This document shows, in pieces, positions 28,518-29,439 of a stretch of 29,439 bases of DNA (within the stretch, counting starts at the first letter, position 1; each line of letters begins with the position of its first letter). Where the stretch lies: contig JBEKHI010000047.1 in assembly GCA_050012355.1 (NCBI GenBank), forward strand, positions 1 through 29,439. Direction: 5' to 3'. The notes below the pieces were generated by a model. The model searched no databases, was not told the DNA's origin, and was given only the letters and a program-made list of their open reading frames with translations. The translations under genes and the position numbers were made by a program. Origin of the DNA: JBEKHI01 sp050012355. GTDB lineage: Bacteria; Actinomycetota; Actinomycetes; Streptosporangiales; Streptosporangiaceae.

Positions 28518-28617
28518 AGTACGCCCGGTCGAAGAGGGTTGTTTGGGGCGGTACGCACCCGCGCTGCTGTCGGCGATCCCGGTGGCGTTTCTGCCTGCCA
28601 GACACGATAACTAGGGG

Positions 28618-28645
28618 CGTGTCTGGTTCGTGTCAGGGGCGTGTC
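28618..28645 (+). promoter_or_regulatory. Three CGTGTC direct repeats with exact 11-bp period
   Basis: CGTGTC begins at 28618, 28629 and 28640; the second and third are followed by AGGGG. An inverted copy GACACG is at 28601-28606 and a further GACAC at 28665-28669. Repeats at one helical turn are typical of sites for OmpR-family response regulators or SARP activators. They end 24 bp before the ABC gene's ATG. Confidence 0.6.
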
Positions 28646-28669
28646 AGGGGCCGCGCCGACAGTGGACAC

Positions 28670-29439
28670 ATGAGAAGTTCAGCGATCGCAGTCTCAGGGC
28701 TGCGGAAGGCATTCGGGAACAAGACCGTGCTCGATGGCATCGATCTGGATGTTCCGGCGGGCACGATCTTTTCCCTGCTCGGCCCGAACGGGGCGGGGAA
28801 GACGACGACGGTGAACGTGCTGACCACGTTGATGAAGGCCGACAGCGGGACGGTACACGTGGCCGGGCATGATGTCGCGACCGAGACCAAGGCGGTGCGC
28901 TCGGTAATCGGGGTCACCGGCCAGTTCGCGGCGGTGGACGATCTGCTGACCGGCGAAGAGAACCTGCGGCTGATGGCGGATCTGCATCATCTACGGGCCG
29001 GCCAGAGCAAGCAGGTGATCACCTCGCTGCTGGAACGGTTCGATCTGGCGGAGTCGGCGCAGAAGCTGGCATCGACCTATTCCGGCGGTATGCAGCGGAA
29101 GCTGGACTTGGCGATGACGCTGGTTACCAGGCCACAGATCATTTTCCTGGACGAGCCGACGACGGGCCTGGACCCGCGCAGCCGCCGCACGATGCGGGAC
29201 ATCGTCCGCGAACTGGCGGCCGACGGCGTGACCGTTTTCCTCACCACCCAGTATCTGGAGGAAGCCGATCAGCTGGCCAGCCGGATCGCGGTCCTCGACC
29301 AGGGACACCTGGTCGCCGAGGGCACTCCCGCGGAACTCAAGCGCCAGGTTCACGGCAGCCACGTCCGCCTACGGTTCGTCAACACCGCGGCGCTAGACGC
29401 GGCCGCGCGAGTCCTGACCGGCTCCACGCGGGACGACGA
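28670..29439 (+). CDS. ABC transporter ATP-binding protein (DrrA-type), 3' end outside window
   Basis: About 256 residues are visible and the frame is open at the window end. It is an ABC ATPase that would power a separate membrane subunit, expected just downstream. Walker A is LLGPNGAGKTTT, the Q-loop VTGQFAAVDD, the signature YSGGMQRKLDLA, Walker B IIFLDEPTTGLDP, and the H-loop position is Gln (LTTQYLEEADQLA), as is usual in the daunorubicin-resistance DrrA group. The C-terminal regulatory tail begins at VAEGTPAELKRQV. DrrA-type exporters often move drugs or lipids. ATG 28670 has no clear ribosome binding site. The 11-bp direct repeats upstream suggest control by a response regulator. Confidence 0.85.
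   Translation, partial: MRSSAIAVSGLRKAFGNKTVLDGIDLDVPAGTIFSLLGPNGAGKTTTVNVLTTLMKADSGTVHVAGHDVATETKAVRSVIGVTGQFAAVDDLLTGEENLRLMADLHHLRAGQSKQVITSLLERFDLAESAQKLASTYSGGMQRKLDLAMTLVTRPQIIFLDEPTTGLDPRSRRTMRDIVRELAADGVTVFLTTQYLEEADQLASRIAVLDQGHLVAEGTPAELKRQVHGSHVRLRFVNTAALDAAARVLTGSTRDD

Overview
The window is high-GC DNA with actinobacterial gene families: DUF1707 proteins, a seven-iron ferredoxin of the FdxA type, DrrA-type ABC ATPases, many MarR/TetR/LuxR regulators, leaderless starts and VapBC. It most likely comes from a filamentous or soil member of the Actinomycetota. The order cannot be fixed from the sequence alone. It reads as a regulator-rich accessory stretch of short operons. I see no rRNA or tRNA gene, no CRISPR array and no intact insertion sequence.

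Layout. 1-3531: the tail of an MFS transporter, a catalytic-half-only MetE-like methyltransferase, a secreted lipoprotein and a YbhN/UPF0104-like membrane protein. 3554-5050: a secreted glutamic (G1) peptidase with a long structured leader and an AT-rich upstream island. 5249-6372: a marR-FMN reductase operon under a perfect 23-bp palindrome. 6557-8129: a 14-bp perfect hairpin, then a regulator built of two receiver-like/LuxR-HTH units in tandem. 8308-11748: a four-gene minus-strand operon of FdxA-type ferredoxin, proline-rich coiled-coil membrane protein, ferric-reductase-like cytochrome and small membrane protein, which looks like a transmembrane electron-transfer module. 12121-14216: a 23-aa membrane peptide, an SDR pseudogene and a divergent DUF1707/MarR pair. 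14209-17056: an SDR, a flavin monooxygenase and its divergent TetR. 17053-19731: a short RecQ and a MntP-like membrane protein behind a duplicated palindrome. 19749-22460: an in-frame chimera of an OmpR-type response regulator and a sedolisin (S53) peptidase. 22757-25189: VapBC and a beta-propeller lipoprotein. 25325-28517: a TetR and a rifampin-phosphotransferase-like enzyme behind a TetR-type operator. 28618-end: an ABC ATPase behind three 11-bp direct repeats.

Across these genes runs a family of about 50-65 bp palindromic elements built on CGATGGGCCATCG, with seven full or partial copies. They lie at or just past gene 3' ends. Three genes have their TAG stop codon inside the loop of a copy, so the element supplies both the last residues and the stop. 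This repeat family, the response regulator-protease chimera, the ferredoxin-cytochrome operon and the double LuxR regulator are the items most worth following up.
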